From NCBI RefSeq assembly GCF_020075705.1, contig NZ_JAIQUM010000042.1, positions 1 to 49,769 on the forward strand: DNA of 49,769 nt. Reading direction: 5' to 3'. Shown in pieces: positions 28,522-37,167 of this stretch. The notes under the pieces were generated by a model, which made no database searches, was not told the DNA's origin, and was given only the letters and a program-made list of their open reading frames with translations. Numbering within the stretch: position 1 is the first letter of the stretch; every line of letters starts with the position of its first letter. The position numbers were made by a program, and so were the translations under genes. This DNA comes from Metabacillus rhizolycopersici. GTDB taxonomy: Bacteria > Bacillota > Bacilli > Bacillales > Bacillaceae.

Positions 28522-28640
28522 ACCATCAGCAGGGTCTTCTTTCCCCCTCACTGATGGTTAGTAAAGCTTATCTTCTCTATTAGTGGTCATTATTCTTTCA
28601 TTTACTAACCTCTTAATTGCGAGGACTACTACCCGATAAT
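28522..28640 (+). repeat. Degenerate copy of repeat family B
   Basis: ACCATCAG (28522-28529) and CTGATGGT (28551-28558) form the leading hairpin, followed by TAGTAAAGCTTATC and, further on, CGAGGACTACTACCCG, which parallels the end of the better copy at 49628-49769. Nothing coding is seen in the 28390-28769 gap. Confidence 0.5.
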
Positions 28641-28684
28641 GTGAAATAAGGTTTCTAAGAAAATACGCTTTCTTATTGTATAGA

Positions 28685-28771
28685 AAACTATAAAATTCTT
28701 GTACTGTGGATACGCGCACGACATCCAGCGCCTAGCCCCTCGGGGCTGATCAAGGCGCTTGCGCTTTTGTT
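28685..28771 (-). repeat. Dispersed repeat family A, copy 8 (inverted, short)
   Basis: The only clear copy in reverse orientation. The two ends are joined directly: AAGCGCCTTGATCAGCC is followed at once by CCGAGGGGCTAGGCGCTGG and the long tail. The central hairpin module is missing. It touches the yjaZ stop codon. Confidence 0.8.
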
Positions 28772-29546
28772 ATTGTAAGTCTTTAAAAAACTCTTCTGCT
28801 GGTAAACTTAATAACTCCTTCGTTTTTAGACCAGTTTTGTTCATATAGTCTTTTACGATATAATATCCAACTGCATACCCTACCATCTTCGGATAAAAAC
28901 CAGTCCCAAACATCATTTGTGAAAATTTAGGATTTTCTCTCGTTACATCTTTTTGCGGATAGATGATTTTTTTGAGAAATCGTTCACATTGATCGTCTGA
29001 ATAAAGTTTGGCCCAAGACGCAATATCATTTTCACTTAGCTTTTCACGGACGGCATTTTCGGCTAAACCTTCCATGATCACCGTATCAATGATTGTAAAA
29101 TGCTTTTCTTGTTTTCTTACAGCAGCTAGTCGACAAACATGATGAAATTCATGAATGAATAATGACCTAATATCCCTTTTTTCTGTATCCAACGAAAGAA
29201 ATAAGAACAATTTATTACGAAAAGCCAAACCTGATCTCCCTTTATATTCTATTTCTATTTTTCGATTATTTTCATCACTTGGAAGAATAAAGATTGAACT
29301 ATTCGGTCCATTCCATTCTGTTTTCAGTTTTCTTTCTTCTTCTTTTATAAATGCAAGGAGTTTATCTTTTTCTGCTCTTTCAATCCATTTATCAGTTCGC
29401 TGATTGCTCTTATACATGCCAAATGATTGTAAGTATTTCCTAATATTTTGTTCGTTTATATTAGTAAAATACGGTCGCAGCTTTTTGCAAATTTCTATTT
29501 GATCGGATGATTCCTTTAACCATTTAACTGTATCGATTACGCTCAC
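28770..29546 (-). CDS. yjaZ: YjaZ-like DUF2268 putative zinc protease
   Basis: A 258-residue protein of the DUF2268 family, predicted zinc-dependent proteases. The metal motif is HEFHHVCR near residue 128, with the downstream EGLAENAVREK segment (near 154) supplying the likely third ligand Glu. The C-terminal part FGTGFYPKMVGYAVGYYIVKDY is a family mark. The start is a GTG at 29546. No signal peptide is visible, so the protein appears cytosolic. It lies between fabF and yjbA, as in B. subtilis. Confidence 0.8.
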   Translation of the reverse strand: MSVIDTVKWLKESSDQIEICKKLRPYFTNINEQNIRKYLQSFGMYKSNQRTDKWIERAEKDKLLAFIKEEERKLKTEWNGPNSSIFILPSDENNRKIEIEYKGRSGLAFRNKLFLFLSLDTEKRDIRSLFIHEFHHVCRLAAVRKQEKHFTIIDTVIMEGLAENAVREKLSENDIASWAKLYSDDQCERFLKKIIYPQKDVTRENPKFSQMMFGTGFYPKMVGYAVGYYIVKDYMNKTGLKTKELLSLPAEEFFKDLQ

Positions 29547-29604
29547 CTAACCACTCCTTCCCATGATATCCTATGAGTCAATAGATAGGAGTGTTCTTTT
29601 AGTA

Positions 29605-29778
29605 AAGAACAAAAGCGGAAGCGCCTTGATCAGCCTCGGGCAAATAAGACGATCAGGAATAGAAGGTGTTTTTTACCTTCAATTCCTGATTGGCTTAGAC
29701 CCAAGAGGGACCGGACGCTTACGCTGGATGTCGTGCGCTTATCCACAGTTCAAAAATTTTATAGTTTCCTTAACGATT
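29605..29778 (+). repeat. Dispersed repeat family A, copy 9
   Basis: Full-length copy with central arms ATCAGGAAT (29652-29660) and ATTCCTGAT (29682-29690), and the long tail TTATCCACAGTTCAAAAATT. It lies between the yjaZ start and the fabF terminator. Confidence 0.85.
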
Positions 29779-29783
29779 AAATA

Positions 29784-29813
29784 GGACCTGACTAATTGTC
29801 AGGTCCTTCACTA
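29784..29813 (-). terminator. Terminator of the fabHF transcript
   Basis: GGACCTGAC and GTCAGGTCC form a 9-bp stem around TAATT, 6-10 bases after the fabF stop, followed on the minus strand by TATTTAATCG. Confidence 0.75.
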
Positions 29814-29816
29814 TGA

Positions 29817-31058
29817 TTATGCCTCGTATTTTTTAAAGATAATCGTTGCGTTATGTCCACCAAAGCCTAAAGAGTTACTTAATGCAACATTCACGTCTTG
29901 TTCTCTCGCCTCGTTAGGAACGTAGTCTAAATCACAATCTGGATCAGGTGTTTGTAAATTAATTGTCGGAGGAATGATACCTTCTTTAATCGCTAAAACG
30001 CTAAAGATTGCTTCTACTCCACCAGCGGCACCTAATAAATGACCAGTCATCGATTTTGTTGAGCTAATCGCTAGCTTCTTAGCATGCTCGCCAAACACTT
30101 CTTTAATTGCTAATGTTTCAAACTTATCATTGTAAGGAGTACTTGTTCCATGAGCATTGATATAATCAATATCAGTCACGTTCAGCCCGCTACCTTCAAC
30201 AGCTTGCTTCATTGCTCTAGCTCCACCCTCACCATTTGGTGCAGGAGCAGTTATATGATACGCATCACCCGTTGCTGCATAACCAACGATTTCAGCATAA
30301 ATTTTCGCACCACGAGCTAGTGCATGCTCTAATTCCTCTAGAACAATAATCCCCGCACCTTCTCCCATTACGAAACCATCACGACCTTGATCAAATGGAC
30401 GGCTTGCTGTTGCAGGGTCTGGATTTGTCGATAAAGCTTTATTCGCAGAAAAACCAGCAAATGACATTTCTGTTAATGGTGCTTCTGTACCACCTGTTAC
30501 CATCACATCTGCTTCACCACGTTCAATTACTCGATAAGCATCACCGATTGAATTCGTCCCTGTTGCACAAGCGGTAACTGTACATGAATTGAATCCTCTA
30601 GCACCTAAAGCAATTGATACTTGCCCAGTAGCCATATCAGGTATTAACATTGGGACGAAAAACGGACTTACTCGACGAGGCCCCTTTTCTAAAAGAATTC
30701 TATATTGTGTTTCAAATGTTTCCATACCACCGATTCCAGAACCAATCCAAACACCTACACGAGGAGCGTTATCATCCGTTATTTCTAAGTTCGCATCCTT
30801 CACTGCCATTAAAGAAGCAACGACCGCATATTGTGTGAAACGATCCATTTTCCTTGCATCTTTTTTATCCATGTATTGCTCGATATCAAAATCTTTTAAT
30901 TCTGCAGCAACTTTAGCTGGAAAATCATCTGGGTTTACGCGCGTAATTGGCCCAACACCAGATACGCCATTTATTGCATTTTTCCAAGTTGTTTCTACAT
31001 CATTTCCTATCGGAGATAATGCTCCTAGTCCCGTTACAACAACTCGCCTTTTTTCCAT
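29817..31058 (-). CDS. fabF: Beta-ketoacyl-ACP synthase II
   Basis: Chain-elongation condensing enzyme of type II fatty acid synthesis, 413 residues. The catalytic triad is Cys164 ([10 protein letters not shown]), His303 ([11 protein letters not shown]) and His340 ([12 protein letters not shown]), with Lys335 in SSTKSMTGH. The GFGGHN loop is at the C-terminus. It adds malonyl-ACP units to acyl-ACP in the cytosol. It follows fabH by 127 bases on the same strand and is probably cotranscribed from the FapR-controlled promoter. Confidence 0.97.
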   Translation of the reverse strand: MEKRRVVVTGLGALSPIGNDVETTWKNAINGVSGVGPITRVNPDDFPAKVAAELKDFDIEQYMDKKDARKMDRFTQYAVVASLMAVKDANLEITDDNAPRVGVWIGSGIGGMETFETQYRILLEKGPRRVSPFFVPMLIPDMATGQVSIALGARGFNSCTVTACATGTNSIGDAYRVIERGEADVMVTGGTEAPLTEMSFAGFSANKALSTNPDPATASRPFDQGRDGFVMGEGAGIIVLEELEHALARGAKIYAEIVGYAATGDAYHITAPAPNGEGGARAMKQAVEGSGLNVTDIDYINAHGTSTPYNDKFETLAIKEVFGEHAKKLAISSTKSMTGHLLGAAGGVEAIFSVLAIKEGIIPPTINLQTPDPDCDLDYVPNEAREQDVNVALSNSLGFGGHNATIIFKKYEA

Positions 31059-31185
31059 AAGTATTGCACCTCACCTTTTTAGATAATACATTCATTATTA
31101 GGGACGGATTGCAAAGTGTCCGTCACCATCTCTTATTATTGTTTATCCTATTCCATTATCATTGACATCTATTAAGTGCGTCTAA

Positions 31186-32118
31186 TTAGCGACCCCAACG
31201 AAGTGCAATCGCACCCCAAGTTAATCCACCACCGAAACCTACCATAACGATCAAATCGCCATCTTTGATTTTGCCGGCCTCTAATTCTTCTACTAACGAA
31301 ATCGGAATGGAAGCGGAAGACGTGTTTCCATATTTATGTACTGTTTTTGACATTTTTTCCACAGGTAGCTCTAAACGCTCTCTAGCCGCTTCCATGATTC
31401 GAATATTAGCCTGATGTGGAATTAAGAAATCAACATCTTCCTTCCCTAATCCAGCTTTTTCAAGAACATTTACACATGATTCACCCATTTGTCTAACTGC
31501 AAATTTGAATACTTCTCTACCATTCATGATAATATACTCATCTTGATAAAGGTGCTTACCACCCGTCCCATTTGCACCAAGTTCAAAGGAAATAATTCCT
31601 TTCCCTTCACTTACAGGTCCGATAACAGCAGCTCCTGCTCCGTCTCCAAACAACACCGCAGTATTGCGGTCTTTCCAATCTGTTATTTTAGAAAGTTTTT
31701 CAACTCCCACAACTAAAACATTCTTATATGCTCCAGTTTCAACAAACTGCTTAGCAGTAATCATACCGTACATGAATCCAGCACATGCCGCACTAACATC
31801 CATTGCTGCTGCTTTTGTAGCGCCTAATTTATCTTGAAGCATACAAGCGACAGAAGGAAATGGCTGGTCAGGTGTAACTGTTGCAACTAAAATTAAATCT
31901 ATATCCTCAGCTGCAATTCCTGCATCTGCAATCGCCTTTTCAGCAGCAAAAAATGCCATATCAGACGTATCGATTGAATCATCCGCAATTCGACGTTCTT
32001 CTATACCAGTTCTAGTGCGAATCCATTCATCCGATGTATCCACCATTTTTTCTAAATCTGCATTTGTTACGATTTTCTCAGGTGTATACCGTCCAATACC
32101 AATTATCCCTGCATTCAT
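31186..32118 (-). CDS. fabH: Beta-ketoacyl-ACP synthase III
   Basis: Initiating condensing enzyme of fatty acid synthesis, 310 residues, joining acyl-CoA (branched primers in bacilli) to malonyl-ACP. The catalytic triad is Cys112 ([10 protein letters not shown]), His235 (IPHQANIRI) and Asn265 (YGNTSSAS). ATG 32118 follows AAAGGGGTTG. A promoter with an overlapping FapR site lies upstream. B. subtilis has two fabH genes; this one occupies the fabHA position. Confidence 0.97.
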   Translation of the reverse strand: MNAGIIGIGRYTPEKIVTNADLEKMVDTSDEWIRTRTGIEERRIADDSIDTSDMAFFAAEKAIADAGIAAEDIDLILVATVTPDQPFPSVACMLQDKLGATKAAAMDVSAACAGFMYGMITAKQFVETGAYKNVLVVGVEKLSKITDWKDRNTAVLFGDGAGAAVIGPVSEGKGIISFELGANGTGGKHLYQDEYIIMNGREVFKFAVRQMGESCVNVLEKAGLGKEDVDFLIPHQANIRIMEAARERLELPVEKMSKTVHKYGNTSSASIPISLVEELEAGKIKDGDLIVMVGFGGGLTWGAIALRWGR

Positions 32119-32217
32119 ATTTGCAACCCCTTTATATTAGTTAGGTATTTTATTTATCCCACATTAATTGATTGTAATACCTTGACTGTTGGAAATTTGA
32201 ATCCCTTATATCAATTC

Positions 32218-32262
32218 TTATGACTTGGTACTAATTTTATCTTATAACCTTTTTTTTTTCAA
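32218..32262 (-). promoter_or_regulatory. fabHF promoter with FapR operator
   Basis: On the minus strand TTGAAA (32262-32257), a 17-base spacer and TAAAAT (32239-32234) form the promoter. Overlapping its start-point side, TTAGTACCAAGTCATAA (32234-32218) matches the FapR operator pattern TTAGTACC..GT..TAA known from fatty acid genes of bacilli. FapR would repress until malonyl-CoA accumulates. Confidence 0.85.
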
Positions 32263-32370
32263 TATTAATGTTTTAGTACAGCTGACTAGAACCCGTAACA
32301 TACGGTGACATAAACTACTAGTAAAACCAAAAGATATGAATTGATTATCATTACTCATGGAGGTGACAAC

Positions 32371-32667
32371 GTGGAATTTGAAGATGAACATAAAGAAATA
32401 CCAAAGATGGATCATGATAAAAACGATGATATTGCTCAAAAAGAAAAGGCACAAACACCGCCTGTTGACCGATTTACAGAGTTTATGTTCGGAACTAGAT
32501 CTTCTGAAAGAAACAATGATCAACAACAAACGAACACCGAAATAGATGATGTGAATTATTTTACCTTACTTGAGCAAATTGATGATATTATGGTATCACT
32601 TAAGGATCTAAAACCGATGCTAGAGCAACTTTCTCCACTTATGGATTATATTAAAAAGAAAATATAA
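32371..32667 (+). CDS. Small acidic protein between fabH and comZ
   Basis: A 98-residue soluble, charged protein. The start is the GTG at 32371, set by a perfect GGAGGTGA at 32359-32366; the longer open frame upstream lacks a site. It begins MEFEDEHKEIPKMDHDKND, has a middle VDRFTEFMFGTRSSE and a C-terminal helical stretch NYFTLLEQIDDIMVSLKDLKPMLEQLSPLMDYIKKKI that may form a coiled coil or helical bundle. It occupies the place of B. subtilis yjzB, but I cannot confirm homology. It is divergent from fabH. Confidence 0.6.
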   Translation: MEFEDEHKEIPKMDHDKNDDIAQKEKAQTPPVDRFTEFMFGTRSSERNNDQQQTNTEIDDVNYFTLLEQIDDIMVSLKDLKPMLEQLSPLMDYIKKKI

Positions 32668-32694
32668 AAAGCTGCCAAAAACGGCAGCTTTTTA
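32667..32694. terminator. Terminator between the small acidic gene and comZ
   Basis: AAAAGCTGCC and GGCAGCTTTTT form a 9-10 bp stem around AAAAAC, placed between convergent genes and usable for both. Confidence 0.85.
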
Positions 32695-32705
32695 ATCATT
32701 TCACG

Positions 32706-32889
32706 TTATTGTGAATCTTTCTTTCCTAGTTCGTAAGCTTCACCCATTACTTTTGTAAAAAGTTCCAACATAGGTTGAAGTGTTTCCATTGATAATTCAA
32801 TACCAGTTCCCTCAAGTTTTTCTTTCGCTTCTGGTAAATACTTCATAGCAATTTGCATAAATTCCATCACTTTTGGATGTTGTTCCATA
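32706..32889 (-). CDS. comZ: ComZ, late competence repressor
   Basis: A 60-residue protein matching ComZ, which in B. subtilis represses the late competence operon comG. The core VMEFMQIAMKYLPEAKEKLE, then GIELSMETLQPMLELFTKVMGEAYELG, fits the family along the full length. The ATG at 32889 is chosen because GGAGTG precedes it by 6-7 bases; the GTG further up falls inside that site. It is 82 bases after med on the same strand, the med-comZ operon of B. subtilis. Confidence 0.88.
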
Positions 32890-32970
32890 TTACCCACTCC
32901 ATATCATTATTCTTATGTTTTTATCATATAATGCCACGGTGAATTTGTATAGAAAAAGCCAAAAATTTAA

Positions 32971-33924
32971 TTACATTTGATTTGGAAGTATTCCACTTTT
33001 TTTATATTCCTTGATGTATTTTTCAAGTTTTACTTGAAAAGATTCATCGACAAGAGGGCTAAATTGCCCCATTGTAATTACTCCGTCCTCAAAATCAAAA
33101 TTTAATTCTCCGCTTTTAAGCTCACCTTTATTATAAGCTTTTGCAACGACCTCATATAAGGTGTCTACATGCTGGACAGTACTGGTTAACACAGTTCCTT
33201 TTCCTAGATCAGATTGATCAATAGCAAAACCAATTGCAAACAGACCTTCTTCTTTTAGCCTATCAATAGCTGGGACATTATATCCATCTCCTGCAACATA
33301 CACGATGTCAACACCTGAATCAATCATTTCATTTAAAAGAGGTAAAGCAACTGAGGTGTCATTCCAATCTTGAACGTAGCTGATTTCAACGTGAACATTT
33401 TCGTTTTGAAAATAGGCCCCTTCAAAAAAGCCATCTATTTCAGGTTGCCACTCAAAAGCTGCCAACACACCAACTTTTTTGGTTTTTGTCATTTCACCTG
33501 CAACCATTCCGCCAAAAAACCCCATAGCATGCGATTCAAAATTTAAACTAGTAACATTATCACCAGTTACATTTTGATTAAAAAGAACAAAGTGAATATC
33601 TGGATAATCCTCACTCATAGAATTAAAAAAACTACCATATTCGCTACCATATCCAAAAATCAGGTTGACCTCATTTTGGTGAAATTCATCTATTGCTGCG
33701 CGAACTTCACTTTCCTCGTTCATACCTTCTTTATAAAACACATCAACCCCTAATTCAGATTGAATTTTCAGAAGGCCTTCATACCCCCTTATCCCCAAAA
33801 CTTTATCGTCAATTGTTTCAGGAACTAACAAACCAACCTTCTGAAGCTGACCAGATACTGTAGGTTGTCCACAACCGAAAAGCGAAAAAAGAATAATAAG
33901 GATAAGTGCGAGCTTTTTGTACAT
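32971..33924 (-). CDS. med: Med-like BMP-family lipoprotein
   Basis: A 317-residue lipoprotein of the basic membrane protein/PnrA substrate-binding family. The signal peptide MYKKLALILIILFSLFGCG ends in lipobox LFGC. The BMP pattern appears in VGLLVPETIDDKVLG near 32, HAMGFFGGMVAGEMTKTKKVGVLAAFE near 133-160 and VYVAGDGYN near 208. In B. subtilis Med is a positive regulator of comK and lies just before comZ, as here. The ATG at 33924 follows GGAGGGG; the TTG two codons up is less likely. Confidence 0.85.
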   Translation of the reverse strand: MYKKLALILIILFSLFGCGQPTVSGQLQKVGLLVPETIDDKVLGIRGYEGLLKIQSELGVDVFYKEGMNEESEVRAAIDEFHQNEVNLIFGYGSEYGSFFNSMSEDYPDIHFVLFNQNVTGDNVTSLNFESHAMGFFGGMVAGEMTKTKKVGVLAAFEWQPEIDGFFEGAYFQNENVHVEISYVQDWNDTSVALPLLNEMIDSGVDIVYVAGDGYNVPAIDRLKEEGLFAIGFAIDQSDLGKGTVLTSTVQHVDTLYEVVAKAYNKGELKSGELNFDFEDGVITMGQFSPLVDESFQVKLEKYIKEYKKSGILPNQM

Positions 33925-34000
33925 GGGCAACCCCTCCTCGTTTTCTAATTTATCTTATTTTAAACAGACAGTAAAATCCCAACCTTAGAAATTCAAAAGA

Positions 34001-34229
34001 AAGAACAAAAGCGCAAGCACCTTGATCAGCCTCGAGCAATAAGACGCTCTTGATATAGAAGGTGTTTTTCACCTTTAATTCAAGAGGGGCTGTAGACCCA
34101 AGAGGCAGTCAAGAACGCGACGTCCTGTCGCATTGACTGCACTTGCACGTCCTGTGCTTCGGGGCCGAACGCTTGCGCTAGATGTCGTGCGCTTATCCAG
34201 AGTACAAGAATTTTATAGTTTCCTAAACG
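34001..34229 (+). repeat. Dispersed repeat family A, copy 10, with nested hairpins
   Basis: Full copy with central arms CTCTTGA (near 34047) and TCAAGAG (near 34080), interrupted near 34104-34160 by an insert of about 56 bases. The insert forms two hairpins: GCAGTCAA...TTGACTGC enclosing GCGAC-GTCCT-GTCGC, and GCAC-GTCCT-GTGC. The conserved tail follows the insert. The rest of the 33925-34343 gap shows nothing else. Confidence 0.8.
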
Positions 34230-34343
34230 CCAAGAATTTCGGTGTGGATTACTGTCCGTAAAGATTAAGGTAAGCCTCGCTTTATTGTACTTATCCTTTA
34301 TATTTTAGCCTTTCTCTCTTCGATTGTACAAGCACTAACTATT

Positions 34344-35144
34344 TTAGGGGTTAAGAATCTCTTTATATTTTTCGATAAATGCTACTTGTTCTTTCAGCCC
34401 CTTCTCTAAACTAGTTGGTACTTTTATGACATATTTTTCATTTCGATCCTTTTGGGAGTCATCCGTTTTCATTTGTACCCCAAGTGACATTGGATACTCA
34501 TCTTCTTTTTCTAGATCCGGCAAAAAAGAATACGTATTTCCTACTTCAAGATGCTCCAACAAATCATATACAGCGTTAACGGCATCCTCAATAAATAATA
34601 AAGGCTCATCAACAACTAGCACATCTTTGTGGCACCTTATGTAACTTGTTAAAAATTGAGGTATGCTTTCTGTTGGAGGTTGAAATGGACCAAACAATAA
34701 AGGAAGCTGAAGTGTCGTACACGATTCCAAATTATCTCTCAAATAATCTTCACAAAATTTACTATGCTCTTTTCTCAAACGTTCTTCAGCATTATTTCTT
34801 GAAGTAATGAAATAATACGGAACATTTATTTCATTTGCGAGCTCAACAGATTTTATTAGATTTTGTCGATCTTGCTCTAGTAACGATGCCTCAACACCAT
34901 CATCACAACAATGAATGATCATATCGGTCATATCATCATTACCCGTTCGCTCATAACCGTTCATTGTTTGTAGTAAAGCATTTCTTCCAACCGATAATAA
35001 ACGTTCATCCAACATCAGTTTATTGATTGGGTTCCTTGGTTTTAAAAGAATTCCATTCACTTCAACGCTTTCACTAATTAACCGTTCACAAAGGCCAAAA
35101 CCAAAATATGAGTGGGCTCCAAAGACAATAACTCGTTTAAGCAT
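34344..35144 (-). CDS. yjaV: NAD(P)-binding Rossmann protein (YjaV-like)
   Basis: A 266-residue protein with an extended SDR (epimerase-like) layout. The N-terminal nucleotide-binding segment RVIVFGAHSYFGFGL is a variant of GxxGxxG in which the first glycines are replaced (GAHSYFG). Then DMIIHCCDDG follows beta-4. No clear YxxxK catalytic pair is visible near 115-135, where YYFITSRNNAEERLRKEH is found, so it may be a binding rather than catalytic protein. ATG 35144 lies after GAGGAGG. It follows yjaU and precedes med, as in B. subtilis. The gene name is positional. Confidence 0.65.
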   Translation of the reverse strand: MLKRVIVFGAHSYFGFGLCERLISESVEVNGILLKPRNPINKLMLDERLLSVGRNALLQTMNGYERTGNDDMTDMIIHCCDDGVEASLLEQDRQNLIKSVELANEINVPYYFITSRNNAEERLRKEHSKFCEDYLRDNLESCTTLQLPLLFGPFQPPTESIPQFLTSYIRCHKDVLVVDEPLLFIEDAVNAVYDLLEHLEVGNTYSFLPDLEKEDEYPMSLGVQMKTDDSQKDRNEKYVIKVPTSLEKGLKEQVAFIEKYKEILNP

Positions 35145-35267
35145 TTTTTTCCTCCTCATACGCAGTTATTGTATCGTATGCAACCAGAGATAGAATTAGT
35201 CTCTATTTGGAAAAGCTCATGAGGTTTCGTCTTTCTTTGAGAGATAAGGTGTATTTGTCTGATGTGG

Positions 35268-35425
35268 GAATCAAACTACTTTTCATCCGTTCTTTTTGTT
35301 GGGGATTGAACCAGTTCCCCTGAGAATTGAACCACTTTGTACTGTGATTGAACCACTTTTAAAGTTTATTGAACCACTCTACTTTTCCCACTATCCTTTT
35401 ATTTCGGATTGAGCCATTTCTCTTG
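35268..35425. repeat. Tandem 21-bp repeat array
   Basis: ATTGAACCA recurs at 35305, 35326, 35347 and 35368, exactly 21 bases apart, with more decayed units at about 35270 (ATCAAACTA) and 35408 (ATTGAGCCA). Read on the minus strand, three units give a heptapeptide pattern S-G-S-I-x-x-x, but the frame breaks on both sides and no start or ribosome binding site is present. The function is unknown. Confidence 0.75.
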
Positions 35426-35436
35426 AGCATCAAAAA

Positions 35437-35482
35437 AACACCAATAATTAGAAGTGTTTTCAGCCTCCATTTATTGGTGTAT
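35437..35482 (-). terminator. Terminator of the yjaU-like gene
   Basis: On the minus strand ACACCAATAA and TTATTGGTGT pair around a loop of about 22 bases and run into TTTTTTTG. Confidence 0.65.
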
Positions 35483-35495
35483 TAACTTGCCATCA

Positions 35496-36230
35496 CTATA
35501 AAACCTTCTCGTTCTCTTTAAAAAACTTTATAATCGATTGGTTAGTTCGATAAGGATTGTCACCTAGATGGTAGATGAGCTTGATCGGGCTTCCCATATT
35601 TTTTCTTAGCTCTTCATACTTTTTACTATGGTGCTGCGGCGGATATGTGCTGCCATTCATTCGTTGCCAAATACGTACTGGTTTTTGAAAAGTCGAGCCG
35701 TTCATCATTGGCATGTTTATTTTTTTTACCATCTTCTCATCGACACCGTATGCTGTAGAGATTTCTTTTACTAATCGCATATAAAAGAACTTATGCTCTT
35801 TTTCGTTTTCGAGATGGGCTTGGAGGTCAAGGCAAGGATTCAACATAGCCACAGAGCGTATTTTATCTGGGATCGCCTCCATTAATTGTAATGCAGTTAG
35901 TCCTCCCATTCCATCCGTCAACAGGTGAATATGTTGATTTAATATTTCCCTTTTCATGATTAGATGATAAAGTTGCTTAGCCATTGTTACTGCTCGCGGA
36001 CTTCCCCAATTATTTCCGAATAAATTAGAATGAAAAAGTGTGTACCCCTCATTCATTAAATCTGAAATGAGTTGATTTCTCCCATAATGTTGATGCCAAA
36101 GACTGGAGCTTTCATCCACAAAATCTGATCGATCGCCTAATATTAATATTCCAAACCCATTTGGCCTTGTAGGTAAATGGATAACATTCCATTCCGTTTC
36201 AAGCTTAAAAAAGCGCTCCGTAATTTGCAT
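35496..36230 (-). CDS. yjaU: Alpha/beta-hydrolase-like protein (YjaU-like)
   Basis: A 244-residue protein with the order of an alpha/beta hydrolase: a strand FGILILGDRSDF near 26, a nucleophile-elbow region HLLTDGMGGLTALQLM near 102-117, and a possible acid/His region LIYHLGDNPYRTNQS near 218. The elbow reads T-D-G-M-G-G, so the position of the usual nucleophilic Ser in G-x-S-x-G appears to be Gly. The protein may therefore be catalytically dead or use another mechanism. No signal peptide. It lies in the B. subtilis yjaU position, before yjaV. Confidence 0.6.
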   Translation of the reverse strand: MQITERFFKLETEWNVIHLPTRPNGFGILILGDRSDFVDESSSLWHQHYGRNQLISDLMNEGYTLFHSNLFGNNWGSPRAVTMAKQLYHLIMKREILNQHIHLLTDGMGGLTALQLMEAIPDKIRSVAMLNPCLDLQAHLENEKEHKFFYMRLVKEISTAYGVDEKMVKKINMPMMNGSTFQKPVRIWQRMNGSTYPPQHHSKKYEELRKNMGSPIKLIYHLGDNPYRTNQSIIKFFKENEKVL

Positions 36231-36580
36231 CTCTTGCCCACCCCCTTTCTTTCATTCTCTTAATTCCTCAATAAAAATTGTGTGTGAAAACATCATATTC
36301 CGGTTTCTTTCTTATAATGTATGTATAAGGTTTTAAAAAGAATGGGACACTGTCACAATTATGATAAATTTGGTCATTACATTTAAAAGATTGTTTAGTA
36401 AGCAAGTTTTTCAGCATTCTAGGGTTATCTTCCTGTAAGAGGATTTGTACTCAGTATTCGTACAGCCTAAATGATTGTAACTATATATTACTTCTTACAT
36501 ATAAAAAGGTTCTTTTATATTTCAATTAACTTGTGTTAATATATATAGTAAGAATTCGTCTGGAAATTGAGGTGAAGACA
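36231..36580. other. Divergent promoter region of yjaU and yjzD
   Basis: AT-rich sequence between two divergent genes. No repeat copy and no strong hairpin is seen. The plus-strand stretch near 36528-36548 (TTAACTTGTGTTAATATATA) may contain the yjzD promoter, but the spacing is poor. Confidence 0.35.
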
Positions 36581-36772
36581 GTGCGTTTCTTTTTGACATT
36601 TTTTTGGACTTTATTATTAATAAATATGACTTCATATGTTGTTAATTCGATGACAGGTGGTCACTATGACTTTGCATCTGCATCAATTTTGTCTGTCATT
36701 GCAACCCTAGTCATCTTTCTGATTGCTAAAGTGATCCCGATTGAGACAGCAGCAGAACCTGAGCATCATTAA
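36581..36772 (+). CDS. yjzD: YjzD-like DUF2929 small membrane protein
   Basis: A 63-residue membrane protein beginning MRFFLTFFWTLLLINMTSYVV and containing a second helix SILSVIATLVIFLIAKVIP. This two-helix form with the NSMTGGHYDF link fits the DUF2929 (YjzD) family. The start is the GTG at 36581, five bases after GAGGTGA; the longer frame upstream lacks a site. It is divergent from yjaU and convergent with yjzC, the same layout as in B. subtilis. The function is unknown. Confidence 0.75.
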   Translation: MRFFLTFFWTLLLINMTSYVVNSMTGGHYDFASASILSVIATLVIFLIAKVIPIETAAEPEHH

Positions 36773-36790
36773 TCAATAAAGTTCTTCTTA

Positions 36791-36831
36791 CAAACAAAAG
36801 CCCTACTTTTTAGTAGGGTTTTTGTTTGTTT
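36791..36831 (+). terminator. Terminator of yjzD
   Basis: ACAAACAAAAGCCCTACT and AGTAGGGTTTTTGTTTGT form a long stem around TTTT. It lies between the convergent yjzD and yjzC, whose stop codon it touches. Confidence 0.85.
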
Positions 36832-37009
36832 ATGGTTTCCGTTTATATGTCCAATGGCGATTTTGATTAGCCGTTTCAGGAAAGCGATCGCCTGCTTTTA
36901 ATCTGATTTGACCGGGATTTTTCACATTATCCCCTGTTTCACCTATTTCTACGTAGATTCCATTATTAGGTGCTTTTTGACCTGATCTAAAACGATGTTG
37001 TTGGCCCAT
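36830..37009 (-). CDS. yjzC: YjzC family small protein
   Basis: A 59-residue soluble basic protein below common ORF-length cut-offs. It reads MGQQHRFRSGQKAPNNGIYV, then EIGETGDNVKNPGQIRLKAG and ends RFPETANQNRHWTYKRKP, which matches the YjzC family along its length. Gly- and charge-rich motifs of this type are seen in small proteins of unknown role in bacilli. ATG 37009 follows AGGAGGAG. The neighbour on the argF side matches the B. subtilis order argF-yjzC-yjzD. Confidence 0.85.
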   Translation of the reverse strand: MGQQHRFRSGQKAPNNGIYVEIGETGDNVKNPGQIRLKAGDRFPETANQNRHWTYKRKP

Positions 37010-37167
37010 TCATACTCCTCCTCTCTTACTTACCGATAGTATCTCCAGACAGTTTTTTTTCATAAGCACACTTAGAGTTCTACATGAAAATGGTAGATGG
37101 ACTTTTAAAGTTGCGACTAAAGATAAGAGCAACAATTAATCCGGGTTTAACTATTTAGGCAAACTGG

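Noticed and set aside
29563..29784. 73-codon open frame on the plus strand
   Set aside because: It is translation through repeat copy 9 (ends GTGRLRWMSCAYPQFKNF-like); the same pseudo-peptide appears in other copies of the repeat.
30589..31086. 165-codon open frame on the plus strand
   Set aside because: Antisense to fabF, whose catalytic motifs are complete; no ribosome binding site.
35268..35425. CRISPR-like array
   Set aside because: The repeated unit is 9-12 bases with 21-base period and no 30-base spacers or cas genes; it is a short tandem array instead.
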